Source: Geothrix fermentans DSM 14018
GTDB lineage: Bacteria; Acidobacteriota; Holophagae; Holophagales; Holophagaceae
Length of the DNA: 64,000 bases
Direction of reading: 5' to 3'
NCBI RefSeq assembly: GCF_000428885.1
Contig: NZ_AUAU01000018.1
Location: 1-64,000, forward strand
Each line of letters opens with the position of its first letter. The stretch's first letter is position 1. Positions 1 to 10,894 of this stretch are shown here, piece by piece. The translations under genes and the position numbers were made by a program. The notes beneath the pieces were generated by a model that saw only the letters and a program-made list of their open reading frames with translations, had not been told where the DNA came from and did no database searches.

Positions 1-290
1 TCCACAGATTTGCACAGATTGAAAACGGGGCTGCGGCTGATTTGGGGGTGCAGCTTCGCAAGCGTGGGCTCCATGGGGGGCGCCAGGGTCGAGCCCCCTC
101 CGCGCTCTCCGTGCGCCCGATGGGCGGTCTCTGCGCCCTCTGCGTTCCGCTTTTCTGGCTGAGGCTCGCCGATAATCAGGAAAGGCTTTTCTTGTATTCT
201 CTGTGCCTTTTGTGGCTCATCCCTTTTTTTCTTTCCTCTGCGTTCTCCGCGATCTCTGCGGTGAGAGAAGCCGTTCGAATGGGCCGGCGC
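1..290. other. Intergenic region with low-information repeat phrases
   Basis: No convincing gene is visible. The stretch contains phrases such as CCACAGATTTGCACAGATT near its left edge and TCTGCGTTCTCCGCGATC at about 238-257. These look like the CACAGA/CTCTGCG intergenic repeat phrases found in several environmental bacterial phyla. An 88-codon reading frame covers most of it but has no good ribosome-binding site and a composition unlike its neighbours. The left neighbour lies outside the window. Confidence 0.5.
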
Positions 291-770
291 CTACGGGATC
301 GCCACTGACACGCGCCGGATCTTCAGCACCCGGTCGAGGTCATTGGGATCGAGCCCCACGAGGAAGCCGCGGCTGCCTCCGTTGAGGTAGATGCGGTCCA
401 GGCCGAAGAGGCTCGCCTCCGCGTGCACGGGCATGGCCTTCTTGGTGCCCAGGGGGCTGGTGCCGCCCACCAGGTAGCCGCTGTGGCGGTTGGCCACCTC
501 GGGCTTGCAGGGCTGCACGGACTTCGCGCCGATCTGGCGCGCCAGTTCCTTGGTGCTCACCTCGCGGTCCCCGTGCATGAGGATGATGAGGGGCGCGCCC
601 TTCTCATCCTCCATCACCAGGGTCTTGATGACGGCGTGCTCCGCCACGCCCAGTTCCCGGGCGCTCACGGCCGTGCCGCCATGGTCCTCGTAGCGGTAGA
701 GGTGCTCGGTGTAGGCCACGCCGGCCTGCCTGAGCATCCGCGTGGCGTTGGTGGACGGGGCCTTGGACAT
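291..770 (-). CDS. ybaK: YbaK/EbsC-family aminoacyl-tRNA deacylase
   Basis: This 159-residue protein belongs to the YbaK/ProX editing family. Known members hydrolyse mischarged Cys-tRNA(Pro) or related species in trans in the cytoplasm. The family core is visible: KTLVMED with the expected lysine near residue 49, then GTSPLGTKKAMPVHAE, and a C-terminal GGSRGFLVGL. The open frame extends far upstream, but homology starts only at MSKAPSTNATR, so the ATG at 770 was chosen. It is divergent from the hemerythrin-like gene with about 39 bp between starts. The exact tRNA substrate cannot be read from sequence. Confidence 0.9.
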   Translation of the reverse strand: MSKAPSTNATRMLRQAGVAYTEHLYRYEDHGGTAVSARELGVAEHAVIKTLVMEDEKGAPLIILMHGDREVSTKELARQIGAKSVQPCKPEVANRHSGYLVGGTSPLGTKKAMPVHAEASLFGLDRIYLNGGSRGFLVGLDPNDLDRVLKIRRVSVAIP

Positions 771-809
771 GGCACCATGATCCCACGACCGGCAGGAGCC
801 CCCGTGTCC

Positions 810-1529
810 ATGTCGCCCCCCGATCCCCTCCTCGCGCTGGCGCTCGCCGTGGTGGCGCTGGCCCTCCTGGACCGGCTGGGGCTCTGGATGGAGGCCCGCG
901 GCTGGATCTACTGGCGGCGGAGGCGGGCGCAGGGCTCGACCCTGGGCTCCACCTTCCTCGAGCTCCAGAAGATCTTCGAATCCGGCAAGGCCGAGCACGT
1001 CCTCGCCGCCAAGCACGACACCGCGAAGGAGAGCCCCGATCCCATCGCGGGCCACCTGGCGAAGGACCACGCAGAGATCGACGCGCTGTGCCGGGAGGCC
1101 CGGGCGGCCCTGGACCGCGGCCTCCAGGCGGAGGCCCACCGGGCCCTGGACCGGATCTGGATGCGACTGGCCGTGCACATCCGCGCCGAGCACAAGGCGC
1201 TCTTCCCCGCCGTGGCCGGAGCCCGCCCGGACCTCGCCGGCACGCTCCAGACCCTGCGGGAGGACCACGACTTCTTCATGGCCACCCTGGCCACGCTGGT
1301 GAACGCCTTGAAGGGGACCGGGCCCGACTGGACCGCGGCCCGGTCCGGCTTCGAGGCCGTCCAGCGCCGCCTGGCCGCCCACAACGCCCTGGAGGAGGAA
1401 CGGGTCTACCCCGTGGCCGATGGACTCACGGAGGCCCAGCGGAGGCAGCTGGCCGGCGACATCTCCCGGGAGCTGGCCACCCTTCCCACGCGCTATGACG
1501 AGGGACCGCTCAGCCCTCCAGAGCCCTGA
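810..1529 (+). CDS. Membrane-anchored hemerythrin-like (HHE) protein
   Basis: A 239-residue protein with one hydrophobic N-terminal segment (about residues 6-24) followed by a four-helix hemerythrin-type domain. Candidate di-iron ligands lie in KDHAEID, HIRAEHKALFP, REDHDFF and AHNALEEERVYP, matching the H...HxxxE...HxxxH pattern of HHE proteins. Such proteins bind O2 or NO, or act in iron and redox sensing; the role here is not determined. The AGGAG at 794-798 supports the ATG at 810; a GTG at 804 is an alternative. The 3' end overlaps the convergent nat gene by 20 bp. Confidence 0.8.
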   Translation: MSPPDPLLALALAVVALALLDRLGLWMEARGWIYWRRRRAQGSTLGSTFLELQKIFESGKAEHVLAAKHDTAKESPDPIAGHLAKDHAEIDALCREARAALDRGLQAEAHRALDRIWMRLAVHIRAEHKALFPAVAGARPDLAGTLQTLREDHDFFMATLATLVNALKGTGPDWTAARSGFEAVQRRLAAHNALEEERVYPVADGLTEAQRRQLAGDISRELATLPTRYDEGPLSPPEP

Positions 1530-2307
1530 ACCTCGCCCCCTCGGGCACCTCCAGCCCAAAGGCCTCCCGCAGGAGGGGGATGACCTCCTCCGGCGCCAGC
1601 TCGCGGCCCTCGATCGCCTCGCCCCGAATCTCGGCGTAGGCGCGGTTGCGGAGGATCCGCCTCACCTCGGGCCCCGGGAGCTGGGCCGTGAGGGTCGTCA
1701 GGAACCGGGACTCGGGATGGGTGCTGGTGTAGTGGTTGGCCATCTCGTAGTCCACCGGAAACCGCTCCTCGGCCCGGAAGGCGTAGAGATCCATCCAGTC
1801 GCCGGCCTGGAGGCACTGGAGCACGTTCAGGGGCTCCCCGACCGTCTCCTCGACCACGCGGTAGCGGTGCAGGAACTGGACGTGGGCCTGGCCATCCAGC
1901 GGCAGGGGGTGCAGCAGCCCCTCGCCGCCGAAGCCCACGTCGCAGAGCCAGCGGAGGCCCTCCAGCCTCACGAGCAGCAGCATGTGGGTGCGGGGCAGCA
2001 GGGCGGTTGCCCCCCGGCGCACCCGGGCCTCGCAGGGGATCACGTCGAAGCCCACCTCCCGGAGCACCGCCAGGAACAGGCCATTCTGCTCGAAGCAGTA
2101 GCCGCCGCGCCGGCGCTGCACCAGCTTGGCCTGGAGGGAGCCCAGGTCCAGCCGGATCGGCAACCCCATCTGGATGTCCAGGTTCTCGAAGGGAATGTGG
2201 GTGGCGTGGGCCAGGTGCAGGGCCCGCAGTGTGGGCAGGTCCGGCCGAGGCCCGCCGGCGAAGCCGATGCGCCGCAGGTAGGCGGCCAGGTCCAGGTCAG
2301 CGGCCAT
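1510..2307 (-). CDS. nat: Arylamine N-acetyltransferase
   Basis: This 265-residue NAT transfers acetyl from acetyl-CoA to arylamines, hydrazines or related substrates. The Cys-His-Asp triad is visible as Cys71 in RGGYCFEQN, His108 in RTHMLLLV and Asp123 in DVGFGG. The N-terminal HIPFENLDIQMG segment is also diagnostic. The GGAGG directly upstream fixes the start at 2307, although the frame is open a little further. The start overlaps the end of the upstream DinB gene by 11 bp, so the two are probably one translationally coupled operon. The natural substrate is unknown. Confidence 0.93.
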   Translation of the reverse strand: MAADLDLAAYLRRIGFAGGPRPDLPTLRALHLAHATHIPFENLDIQMGLPIRLDLGSLQAKLVQRRRGGYCFEQNGLFLAVLREVGFDVIPCEARVRRGATALLPRTHMLLLVRLEGLRWLCDVGFGGEGLLHPLPLDGQAHVQFLHRYRVVEETVGEPLNVLQCLQAGDWMDLYAFRAEERFPVDYEMANHYTSTHPESRFLTTLTAQLPGPEVRRILRNRAYAEIRGEAIEGRELAPEEVIPLLREAFGLEVPEGARFRALEG

Positions 2308-2788
2308 GGATCCTCCAGGCATCGAGGTTCCGCCGGATCTGGGCCGCATGGACCTCCAGGTGGGCGGCGTAGCTCCGCAGCCAGTCGTCCGTGCCGTAGG
2401 GGCCGCTCTGGGTGTGGCGCCCCATGCGGTCCCAGGCCTCTTCCGGCAGGCGGAGGAGGGTCGCCAGGGTGTGGGTGCGCACCACTTCGATCAGCCGCAG
2501 GGACAGCTCCGGATCGGAGGCGTGGTAGTCGAAGCGCCGGGCCCAGACGTTCTCGTCGTAGCCCACGATGAGCGGCTCGGGCTCCGCCAAAAGGAGCCGG
2601 ATGCGGGTGGCCGCGTAGGTTTCGGAGTCCGCGCAGTGGACCACCACCTCGTGGGTGCTCCACTTGCCCTCAGCGGGGCGCCAAGTGCGGGCCTCCGGGG
2701 GTACCTCCTCCCAGGCCCGGCGCAGCAGGGCGGGGCCCTGGCGGTAGCGGAGGAGGTGGGCCTCCCGGGTGGCGGCGTCGAAGGTCAT
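2297..2788 (-). CDS. DinB-family protein
   Basis: A 163-residue DinB/YfiT-like four-helix-bundle protein. The pattern W(S)THEVVVHCADSE, a central conserved region, and HLEVHAAQIRRNLDAW near the C terminus supply the three histidines that normally bind a divalent metal. Some relatives are thiol-dependent transferases; most are uncharacterised. Its 3' end overlaps nat, so both are probably expressed together from the promoter region shared with the divergent ggt gene (2789-2884). Confidence 0.8.
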   Translation of the reverse strand: MTFDAATREAHLLRYRQGPALLRRAWEEVPPEARTWRPAEGKWSTHEVVVHCADSETYAATRIRLLLAEPEPLIVGYDENVWARRFDYHASDPELSLRLIEVVRTHTLATLLRLPEEAWDRMGRHTQSGPYGTDDWLRSYAAHLEVHAAQIRRNLDAWRIHGR

Positions 2789-2884
2789 GGGTCACCTCGC
2801 CACCAGCATGGCGCAGCCGGATGAAAGTTGAAGCATCGACTCGTGAGGCATCCGTGGTTTCATGAAGCACTCCCCGGAGGTCCC

Positions 2885-4579
2885 ATGCGCCTTGCTGCGG
2901 CATGTTTCGCCCTTCCCCTGGCCGCCCTCTCCCTGCTGGCCGGCGACCGCGTCACGGGCCGGGCCTTCGCCACGCGCTCTGAGGTGGCGGCCCAGCACGG
3001 CATGGCCTGCACCAGCCAGGCCCTCGTGACCCAGATCGCCCTGGACATCCTCAAGCAGGGCGGCTCCGCCGTGGATGCCGCCATCGCGGCGGACGCGGCC
3101 CTGGGCCTCATGGAGCCCACGGGCAGCGGCATGGGGGGTGACCTCTACGCCATCGTGTGGGACGCGAAGACGAAGAAGCTCCACGGCCTCAACGGCAGCG
3201 GCCGCTCACCCAAGTCGCTCACCTTGGATCACTTCAAGAAGCTCGGCCTCAAGCACATCCCCGCCCAGGGGCCCCTGCCCGTGAGCGTGCCGGGCTGCGT
3301 GGATGGCTGGTTCGAGCTGCACCGGAAGTTCGGCAAGCTGCCCATGGCCCAGGTGCTGGCGCCGGCCATCCGGTACGCCAAGGAGGGCTTCCCCGTCAGC
3401 GAGCTCATCGTCTACTACTGGGGCCGCAGCGTGCCCGTGCTGGGCAAGTACCCGGGCTTCCTGGAGACCTTCACCGTGGACGGCAAGCGCGGACCGGTGA
3501 GCGGCGAGGTCTTCCGCAACCCGCGCCTGGCCAGGACACTGGAGATCCTCGCGAAGGAGGGCCGCGACGCCTTCTACAAGGGGGAGATCGCCCGGAAGAT
3601 CGACGCCTACATGAAGGCCCAGGGCGGCTTCCTCAGCTACGAGGACCTGGCCGCCCACCACTCGGACTGGGTGGAGCCGGTGAGCGTGAACTACCGCGGC
3701 TATGACGTGTGGGAGCTGCCCCCCAACGGCCAGGGCATCGCCGCGCTCCAGATGCTGAACATCCTCGAGGGCTACGACTTCTCGAAGATCCCCTTCGGCA
3801 GCCCGCAGCACGTGCACCTCTTCACCGAGGCCAAGAAGCTGGCCTTCGAGGACCGGGCCAAGTTCTACGCCGACGCCGCCTTCATGAAGGTGCCGCTCTC
3901 CTGGCTGCTCTCGAAGGAGTACGCCACCCAGCGCCGGGCCCTCATCGGCGACCGGGCTTCCCGGCGCCTGGAGGCGGGCCACCCGCCCCTGAAGGAAGGC
4001 GACACCGTGTACCTCACCACGGCGGATGGCGAGGGCAACATGGTGAGCCTCATCCAGAGCAACTACCGCGGCATGGGCAGCGGCATGACGCCCGGAGACC
4101 TGGGCTTCTGCCTCCAGGACCGCGGCGAGCTGTTCAACCTCGAAGAGGGCAACGCCAACACCTACGCGCCGGGCAAGCGACCCTTCCACACCATCATTCC
4201 CGGCTTCATCACCAAGGACGGCCAGCCCTTCCTCAGCTACGGCGTCATGGGCGGGGAGTTCCAGCCCATCGGGCACGTCCAGATCGTCATGGACCTCATC
4301 GACTTCGGCATGAACGCCCAGGAGGCCGGCGACGCCCCCCGCATGAGCCACGACGGCTCGCCGGAGCCCACGGGTGAGAAGGGGAAGCTGCCAGGTACCA
4401 TCCAGCTGGAAAGTGGCTTCCCCTACGAGACCGTGCGGGAGCTGATGAACCGCGGCCACGGCGTGGGCTGGATGTTCGGTGGCTACGGCGGCTACCAGGC
4501 CATCCGCTGGGATCCGAAGCAGAAGGTCTACTTCGGGGCCAGCGAGTCCCGGAAGGACGGCCAGGCGGCCGGCTACTAG
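2885..4579 (+). CDS. ggt: Gamma-glutamyltransferase family Ntn hydrolase
   Basis: This 564-residue protein has an N-terminal signal peptide ([20 protein letters not shown]) and the two-subunit architecture of gamma-glutamyltranspeptidases. The autoprocessing nucleophile is probably Thr374 in [14 protein letters not shown]. Other family blocks are [10 protein letters not shown] near residue 80, PNGQGIAAL, and the late GGYGGYQAI. Family members cleave gamma-glutamyl bonds of glutathione or related amides in the periplasm. The GGAGG at 2876-2880 fixes the ATG at 2885. Some relatives are cephalosporin-acylase-like, so substrate range remains open. Confidence 0.93.
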   Translation: MRLAAACFALPLAALSLLAGDRVTGRAFATRSEVAAQHGMACTSQALVTQIALDILKQGGSAVDAAIAADAALGLMEPTGSGMGGDLYAIVWDAKTKKLHGLNGSGRSPKSLTLDHFKKLGLKHIPAQGPLPVSVPGCVDGWFELHRKFGKLPMAQVLAPAIRYAKEGFPVSELIVYYWGRSVPVLGKYPGFLETFTVDGKRGPVSGEVFRNPRLARTLEILAKEGRDAFYKGEIARKIDAYMKAQGGFLSYEDLAAHHSDWVEPVSVNYRGYDVWELPPNGQGIAALQMLNILEGYDFSKIPFGSPQHVHLFTEAKKLAFEDRAKFYADAAFMKVPLSWLLSKEYATQRRALIGDRASRRLEAGHPPLKEGDTVYLTTADGEGNMVSLIQSNYRGMGSGMTPGDLGFCLQDRGELFNLEEGNANTYAPGKRPFHTIIPGFITKDGQPFLSYGVMGGEFQPIGHVQIVMDLIDFGMNAQEAGDAPRMSHDGSPEPTGEKGKLPGTIQLESGFPYETVRELMNRGHGVGWMFGGYGGYQAIRWDPKQKVYFGASESRKDGQAAGY

Positions 4580-4740
4580 GAATTAGCCTCGAAGACGGCG
4601 GCCATGGGCCTGCTCCAGCGGTCGCCCATGTAGAATGGACGTGGCGGGAGTCTATGCCTGCCCTCTGCGGGGGATGGTGCCCCGCCAAAGCCATATCGTC
4701 AGGTCGTTCGCGCCAAGCGGCGCTTCCAGGGGAGTTGACC

Positions 4741-7317
4741 GTGCTGCAAGCCTATCGCCAACACGTTGCCGAGCGTGCCGCCCTCGGGATCCCGCCCCTG
4801 CCGCTGACCGAAGCGCAGACCCATGAACTCACCGGACTGCTCGCCACCCCGCCCAAGGGCGAGGAGGCCTTCCTCCTCGACCTGCTGACCCACCGTGTGC
4901 CCGCGGGCGTGGATGACGCGGCGCGGGTGAAGGCCGGCTTCCTGGCCGCCGTGGCCAGCGGCAAGGAGAAAGTGGCCCTGGTCTCCCGCGAGAAGGCCAC
5001 GGAGCTGCTGGGCACCATGCTGGGCGGCTTCAACGTGAAGCCCCTCATCGACCTGCTGGACGACGCCACCGTGGGCGGGATCGCCGCCGAGGGTCTCAAG
5101 AAGACCCTGCTGGTCTTCGACGCCTTCGAGGACGTGAAGGCCAAGGCCGACAAGGGCAACGCGAACGCCAAGGCCGTCCTGAAGAGCTGGGCCGAGGCCG
5201 AGTGGTTCACCAGCCGCCCCGAGGTGCCCCAGAGCCTGACCCTCACCGTGTTCAAGGTGACCGGCGAGACCAACACGGACGACCTCTCCCCCGCGCCCGA
5301 CGCCTGGAGCCGCCCCGACATCCCGCTCCACGCCCTCGCGATGCTGAAGAACGCCCGGCCCGGCATCACCCCTGACGAGCCCGGCAAGGTCGGCCCCCTC
5401 AAGCAGCTGGATGCGCTGAAGGCCCAGGGGAACCTGGTGGCCTACGTGGGCGACGTGGTGGGCACGGGCTCCAGCCGCAAGTCCGCCACCAACTCCGTGC
5501 TCTGGTTCACGGGTGAGGACATCCCCTTCGTGCCCAACAAGCGCTTCGGCGGCGTCTGCCTCGGTTCCAAGATCGCCCCCATCTTCTACAACACCATGGA
5601 AGATGCCGGCGCCCTGCCCATCGAGCTGGACGTCAACAGCATGGACATGGGCGACGTCATCGAGCTGCGCCCCTACGAGGGCAAGGCCCTGAAGAACGGG
5701 AAGGTCATCGCCGAGTTCAAGGTGAAGTCCGAGGTGATCTTCGACGAGGTCCGCGCCGGCGGCCGCATCCCCCTCATCGTGGGCCGTGGTCTCACGGCCA
5801 AGGCCCGCAAGGCCCTGGGCCTGCCCGAATCCACCACGTTCCGCCTGCCCGCCACGCCCAAGGACACCGGCAAGGGCTTCAGCCTGGCCCAGAAGATGGT
5901 GGGCCGCGCCTGCGGTGTGAAGGGCATCCGGCCCGGCACTTACTGCGAGCCCAAGATGACCACCGTGGGCTCCCAGGACACCACGGGCCCCATGACCCGC
6001 GACGAGCTGAAGGACCTGGCCTGCCTGCAGTTCTCCGCCGACATGGTGATGCAGTCCTTCTGCCACACCGCGCCCTACCCCAAGCCCGTGGACGTGAAGA
6101 CGCACCGCGAGCTGCCGCCCTTCATCACGAACCGCGGCGGCGTGTCGCTGAAGCCCGGCGACGGCGTCATCCACAGCTGGCTGAACCGCCTGCTCCTGCC
6201 CGACACCGTGGGCACCGGCGGCGACTCCCACACCCGCTTCCCCATCGGCATCTCCTTCCCCGCGGGCTCGGGCCTGGTGGCCTTCGCCGCCGCCACGGGC
6301 GTCATGCCCCTGGACATGCCGGAATCCGTGCTGGTGCGATTCAAGGGTGAGCTGCAGCCCGGCGTCACCCTGCGCGACCTGGTGAACGCCATCCCCTACT
6401 ACGCCATCCAGCAGGGGCTGCTCACCGTCGAGAAGAAGGGCAAGAAGAACATCTTCAGCGGCCGCATCCTCGAGATCGAGGGCCTGCCCAAGCTGAAGGT
6501 CGAGCAGGCCTTCGAGCTGACGGACGCCTCCGCCGAGCGCAGCGCCGCGGGCTGCACCGTGCGCTTGGACAAGGAACCGATCATCGAGTACATGACCTCG
6601 AACATCACGCTCATGAAGTGGATGATCGCCAACGGCTACGAGCACCGCGAGACCCTGGAGAACCGCATCAAGGCCATGCAGGCCTGGATCGCCAAGCCCG
6701 AGCTGCTGGCCCCGGATGCGGACGCCGAATACGCCGCTGTCATCGAGATCGACCTCGCGGACGTGAAGGAGCCCATCGTGGCCTGCCCCAACGACCCCGA
6801 CGACGTGAAGCTGCTGTCCACGGTGGCCGGCGACAAGATCGACGAGGTGTTCATCGGCTCCTGCATGACCAACATCGGCCACTTCCGCGCCGCCGGGAAG
6901 CTGCTGGACGGCAAGACCGACCTCTCCACCCGGCTCTGGATCGCCCCGCCCACCAAGATGGACGCCTACATCCTCACCCAGGAGGGCTACTACGGCATCC
7001 TCGGCCGCACCGGCGCCCGCATGGAGATGCCCGGCTGCTCGCTGTGCATGGGCAACCAAGCCCAGGTCCGCAAGGGCAGCACGGCCATGTCCACCTCCAC
7101 CCGCAACTTCCCCAACCGCCTGGGCCTCGACACCCGCGTCTACCTCGGCAGCGCCGAGCTGGCCGCCATCTGCGCCCTGATGGGGAAGATCCCCACCGTG
7201 GCCGAGTACATGGAGCAGATCGGCATCGTCGGCAAGAAGTCCGCCGACATCTACCGCTACATGAACTTCGACCAGATCGCCGACTTCCGCGAAGTCGCGG
7301 ACACGGTGCAGGTCTAG
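4741..7317 (+). CDS. acnB: Aconitate hydratase B (bifunctional with 2-methylisocitrate dehydratase)
   Basis: This 858-residue protein is strongly similar to AcnB over its full length. It begins [16 protein letters not shown] and contains the HEAT-like N-terminal domain, the swivel domain ([16 protein letters not shown]) and the catalytic domains. The 4Fe-4S cysteines lie in VMQSFCHT and [10 protein letters not shown]. It interconverts citrate and isocitrate in the TCA cycle, and AcnB also handles 2-methylisocitrate. The start is GTG with AGGGGAG upstream; the frame extends further but matches the family only from here. A TAGAAT -10-like hexamer at 4631-4636 would give a leader of about 100 nt with a GC hairpin near 4666-4684. 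Confidence 0.97.
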   Translation: MLQAYRQHVAERAALGIPPLPLTEAQTHELTGLLATPPKGEEAFLLDLLTHRVPAGVDDAARVKAGFLAAVASGKEKVALVSREKATELLGTMLGGFNVKPLIDLLDDATVGGIAAEGLKKTLLVFDAFEDVKAKADKGNANAKAVLKSWAEAEWFTSRPEVPQSLTLTVFKVTGETNTDDLSPAPDAWSRPDIPLHALAMLKNARPGITPDEPGKVGPLKQLDALKAQGNLVAYVGDVVGTGSSRKSATNSVLWFTGEDIPFVPNKRFGGVCLGSKIAPIFYNTMEDAGALPIELDVNSMDMGDVIELRPYEGKALKNGKVIAEFKVKSEVIFDEVRAGGRIPLIVGRGLTAKARKALGLPESTTFRLPATPKDTGKGFSLAQKMVGRACGVKGIRPGTYCEPKMTTVGSQDTTGPMTRDELKDLACLQFSADMVMQSFCHTAPYPKPVDVKTHRELPPFITNRGGVSLKPGDGVIHSWLNRLLLPDTVGTGGDSHTRFPIGISFPAGSGLVAFAAATGVMPLDMPESVLVRFKGELQPGVTLRDLVNAIPYYAIQQGLLTVEKKGKKNIFSGRILEIEGLPKLKVEQAFELTDASAERSAAGCTVRLDKEPIIEYMTSNITLMKWMIANGYEHRETLENRIKAMQAWIAKPELLAPDADAEYAAVIEIDLADVKEPIVACPNDPDDVKLLSTVAGDKIDEVFIGSCMTNIGHFRAAGKLLDGKTDLSTRLWIAPPTKMDAYILTQEGYYGILGRTGARMEMPGCSLCMGNQAQVRKGSTAMSTSTRNFPNRLGLDTRVYLGSAELAAICALMGKIPTVAEYMEQIGIVGKKSADIYRYMNFDQIADFREVADTVQV

Positions 7318-7327
7318 CTTCTCCCTG

Positions 7328-7372
7328 CTCGGAAAATGGCCCGGGGGCACTGCCCCCGGGCCATTTTCCGAG
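7328..7372 (+). terminator. Terminator hairpin after acnB
   Basis: A perfect 22-bp inverted repeat (7328-7349 and 7351-7372) lies 10 bp after the acnB stop. AAAAT/ATTTT sits near the outer ends and a GGCCCGGGGGC core in the centre. There is no downstream T-run, so it may act as a stem-loop transcript end, with the A/T segment inside the stem. Confidence 0.75.
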
Positions 7373-7433
7373 TAAGCGATTCATCCATGTGTGCTAACCT
7401 CATCAATTCTTGACCACCTTTCGGGGGGTTCCC

Positions 7434-7919
7434 ATGGGGATCTTTGAGGGCCACATCCGCGTCCACGACGGCGACCGCTTCGCCTTGGTGGCCTCGCGCT
7501 GGAACGACTTCATCGTCGACCGCCTCATCGAGGGCGCGAAGGACTGCATCCTCCGCCACGGCGGCCGCGAGGAGCAGATGGACCTCATCCGCGTCCCCGG
7601 GAGCTTCGAGCTGCCCCAGGCGGCCAAGCTGGCGGCCCAGAGCGGCCGCTACGCCGGCGTCATCGTGCTGGGCTCGGTGATCCGCGGCGGCACGCCCCAC
7701 TTCGACATGATCGCCGCCGAGGTCACCAAGGGCGCCGCCCAGGTGGCCCTGGACACGGGCCTGCCCCTGGCCTTCGGCGTGCTGACCACGGACAGCGTGG
7801 AGCAGGCCATCGACCGGGCCGGCGCCAAGATGGGCAACAAGGGCTGGGAGGCCGCCCAGAGCGTCCTCGAGATGGCTGACCTCGCCCACACCCTCAAGGC
7901 TGGGAAGGGAAAGAAGTAG
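7434..7919 (+). CDS. ribH: 6,7-dimethyl-8-ribityllumazine synthase
   Basis: This 161-residue lumazine synthase condenses 5-amino-6-ribitylaminouracil with dihydroxybutanone phosphate in riboflavin synthesis. Family blocks include [27 protein letters not shown] and [16 protein letters not shown]. The histidine equivalent to the catalytic His is in GGTPHFD. A GGGGGG stretch precedes the ATG at 7434; the frame is open from a TTG upstream that lacks such a site. It is directly followed by nusB with no gap, a common bacterial ribH-nusB pairing. Confidence 0.96.
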   Translation: MGIFEGHIRVHDGDRFALVASRWNDFIVDRLIEGAKDCILRHGGREEQMDLIRVPGSFELPQAAKLAAQSGRYAGVIVLGSVIRGGTPHFDMIAAEVTKGAAQVALDTGLPLAFGVLTTDSVEQAIDRAGAKMGNKGWEAAQSVLEMADLAHTLKAGKGKK

Positions 7920-8387
7920 ATGGGAGTCCGCCGCCGGGGGCGCGAGTACGCCCTTCAGATGCTGTACGCCATGGACCTCACCGGCTACGCGCCGGATCAG
8001 GTGTTCGCGGGGTTCTACGCCATCCAGGACCTGAACCGGGATGCCTTCTACTACGCCCGGCGCCTGGTGGACGGAGTCTACGGCAACCTCGACGAGATCG
8101 ATGCGGTGCTGGCGAAGTACGCCGAGCACTGGAAGATCCACCGCATGGCCGCGGTGGACCGCAACCTCCTGCGCCTGGGGCTCTTCGAGCTGATGTTCGT
8201 GAAGGAAGTGCCCTTCCCCATCGTCATCAACGAGGCCCTGGAGATCGTGAAGGAGTTCAGCGACCAGGAGGGCACCCAATTCCTCAACGGCATCCTGGAC
8301 GCCGCGCGCAAAGAGTTCCGCCCCGAAGAAACCGGCCCGCGCCTCCGCAAGAAGGCCGTGGCCGCGGATCCCCAGGACGAATCGTGA
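7920..8387 (+). CDS. nusB: Transcription antitermination factor NusB
   Basis: This 155-residue NusB binds boxA RNA together with NusE (ribosomal protein S10) during rRNA antitermination. It starts with RRRGREYALQMLYAMDL and contains the conserved VDRNLLRLGLFELMF and VPFPIVINEALEIVKEF blocks. The ATG directly follows the ribH TAG, so the two genes are translationally coupled. The last 20 residues form a charged tail beyond the conserved domain. Confidence 0.96.
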   Translation: MGVRRRGREYALQMLYAMDLTGYAPDQVFAGFYAIQDLNRDAFYYARRLVDGVYGNLDEIDAVLAKYAEHWKIHRMAAVDRNLLRLGLFELMFVKEVPFPIVINEALEIVKEFSDQEGTQFLNGILDAARKEFRPEETGPRLRKKAVAADPQDES

Positions 8388-8388
8388 C

Positions 8389-8417
8389 CTGACCTTGACC
8401 GGCTGGTTTGCTATGCT
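8389..8417 (+). promoter_or_regulatory. Candidate sigma-70 promoter for accBC
   Basis: CTGACC (8389-8394) and TATGCT (8412-8417) are separated by 17 bp, which would place a start near 8424, about 33 nt before accB. The -35 overlaps the nusB stop region. The match to consensus is moderate. Confidence 0.4.
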
Positions 8418-8456
8418 CGTTCCCTTCCCCAGCCTGATCCGACCGTTGGAGCCTTG

Positions 8457-9050
8457 ATGAGCACCTCACGCAAGAAATCCACTGCACCCAAGAAATCCGC
8501 GCCGGCCCCCAAGCCCGCGCCTGCCAAGGCCGCCCTCAAGACAGCGGCTCCCCGGACCACTCCCGGCGCCCCTCTGGGCCTGGAGGAGATCAAGGCCCTC
8601 ATCGCCCTGGTGGGCCGGGAGCCCTTCCAGGAGTTCGAGTTCGAGGCCGGCGACATGCGCTTCCGCATCCGCAAGGATGGCCCGGCCCCCGTGGTCCAGG
8701 CAGCCCCGGCCCCCCAGCAGGTGGTGGTCGCCGCCGCCCCGGCGCCCCAGCCCTTCCCGGCGGCGGCGATCCCCGCGGCCCAGCCCGCCGTTCCCGCGGA
8801 CGAGCCCGGCATCCATTACGTCACCAGCCCCATCGTCGGCACCTTCTACCGGGCCTCCAACCCCACCGCCGCGCCCTATGTCTCCCCCGGCGACTTCGTG
8901 AAGCCCGGCCAGACCCTCTGCATCGTGGAGGCCATGAAGCTCATGAACGAGATCGAGTGCGACGTCTCGGGCGAGGTGGTGAAGGTGCTGGTGGAGAACG
9001 GCACCCCCGTCGAGTATGGCGAGCGCCTCTTCGCGGTCCGGATCGGCTAG
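8457..9050 (+). CDS. accB: Biotin carboxyl carrier protein of acetyl-CoA carboxylase
   Basis: This 197-residue AccB carries biotin on Lys161 within EAMKLMNE, and moves CO2 between biotin carboxylase and carboxyltransferase for malonyl-CoA synthesis. The first roughly 35 residues are a Lys/Ala/Pro-rich extension. A conserved helical segment (LEEIKALIALVGREPFQEFE) follows, then an Ala/Pro-rich linker and the biotinyl domain. The GGAG at 8448-8451 supports the ATG at 8457 rather than the TTG just before it. It is followed by accC with a 3-bp gap. Confidence 0.96.
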   Translation: MSTSRKKSTAPKKSAPAPKPAPAKAALKTAAPRTTPGAPLGLEEIKALIALVGREPFQEFEFEAGDMRFRIRKDGPAPVVQAAPAPQQVVVAAAPAPQPFPAAAIPAAQPAVPADEPGIHYVTSPIVGTFYRASNPTAAPYVSPGDFVKPGQTLCIVEAMKLMNEIECDVSGEVVKVLVENGTPVEYGERLFAVRIG

Positions 9051-9053
9051 GCC

Positions 9054-10471
<1,418 letters not shown>

Positions 10472-10484
<13 letters not shown>

Positions 10485-10563
10485 CGGGTCGCGAGGGACA
10501 GCGCATAGGCGCTGTTCCGAGCGGGGCCCCGCTCGCGGATCCATAACAACCAGGTTGGCCACA
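10472..10563. repeat. Hairpin repeat element, copy A
   Basis: The inner stem is GGGACAGCGC (10495-10504) with GCGCTGTTCC after a 4-nt loop. Outer arms are GGATCCGCG (10472-10480) and CGCGGATCC (10534-10542). The element ends in AACCAGGTTGGCCAC (10548-10562). It shares its stem with copy B and its tail with copies B and C. It overlaps the end of accC and may also act as its transcript end. Confidence 0.7.
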
Positions 10564-10612
10564 ATCCCGCGACGTTCAGGAACCTCGCGGAATCCGATAG
10601 ATTGGTCCCCGT

Positions 10613-10638
10613 GCCGCCATAGCTCAGTTGGTCGAAGC
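10613..10638 (+). pseudogene. tRNA 5'-fragment (acceptor and D-arm only)
   Basis: The first 20 nt match the intact tRNA-Thr at 10779 except at position 7 (GCCGCCA versus GCCGCCT, then TAGCTCAGTTGGT). The 15-20 bp upstream also resemble the region before the intact gene. The match stops in the D arm and runs into hairpin copy B, so no anticodon or T arm follows. It lies 166 bp before the intact tRNA. Confidence 0.65.
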
Positions 10639-10727
10639 GGATGCGGGCCACTCGGGACAGCGCACCGGCGCTGTCCCGAGTGGGGCCCCGCACCGCTGAG
10701 AGTCACACCCAGGTTGGCCACTTCCTG
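10634..10727. repeat. Hairpin repeat element, copy B
   Basis: A perfect 16-bp stem (10648-10663 with 10668-10683) encloses a 4-nt loop. Flanking GCGG / CCGC arms extend it. The tail CCCAGGTTGGCCAC runs to 10721 and is followed by TTCCTGG. It lies between the tRNA fragment and intact tRNA-Thr, and shares about 40 bp with copy A. Confidence 0.75.
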
Positions 10728-10778
10728 GGCCCGGCCCCTCCCAGCTCGCATTTCAAACTCCGCTAAACTGGTCCCTGC

Positions 10779-10854
10779 GCCGCCTTAGCTCAGTTGGTAG
10801 AGCTCCAGCCTTGTAATCTGGAGGTCGCCGGTTCGATTCCGGCAGGCGGCTCCA
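10779..10854 (+). tRNA. tRNA-Thr (anticodon TGT)
   Basis: A 76-nt cloverleaf with encoded CCA. The acceptor GCCGCCT pairs with AGGCGGC, the D stem is GCTC/GAGC, and the T arm is GCCGG-TTCGATT-CCGGC. The anticodon loop CTTGTAA gives TGT, read as Thr (ACA). The closing anticodon-stem pair 31-39 would be C-U, a mismatch where many bacterial tRNA-Thr genes have a pair. The rest folds normally. Confidence 0.93.
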
Positions 10855-10894
10855 ATGCCGGGAGCTTCATGGTCCATCACGCCAGGCGACGCCC

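Noticed and set aside
42-308. 88-codon plus-strand frame at the left end
   Set aside because: It lies in repeat-like intergenic sequence, has no ribosome site and reads through CTCTGCG phrases; not a convincing gene.
291-1559. Very long minus-strand frame covering the deacylase and the hemerythrin gene
   Set aside because: Only the first 480 bp from the left match a family; the rest is antisense to the hemerythrin-like gene, as expected in GC-rich DNA.
4699-7350. Long minus-strand frame opposite acnB
   Set aside because: Shadow of acnB; protein composition is Val/His/Gly-rich without any domain.
10613-10638. Functional second tRNA-Thr
   Set aside because: Only the acceptor 5' strand and D arm are present; no anticodon, T arm or 3' acceptor strand follow.
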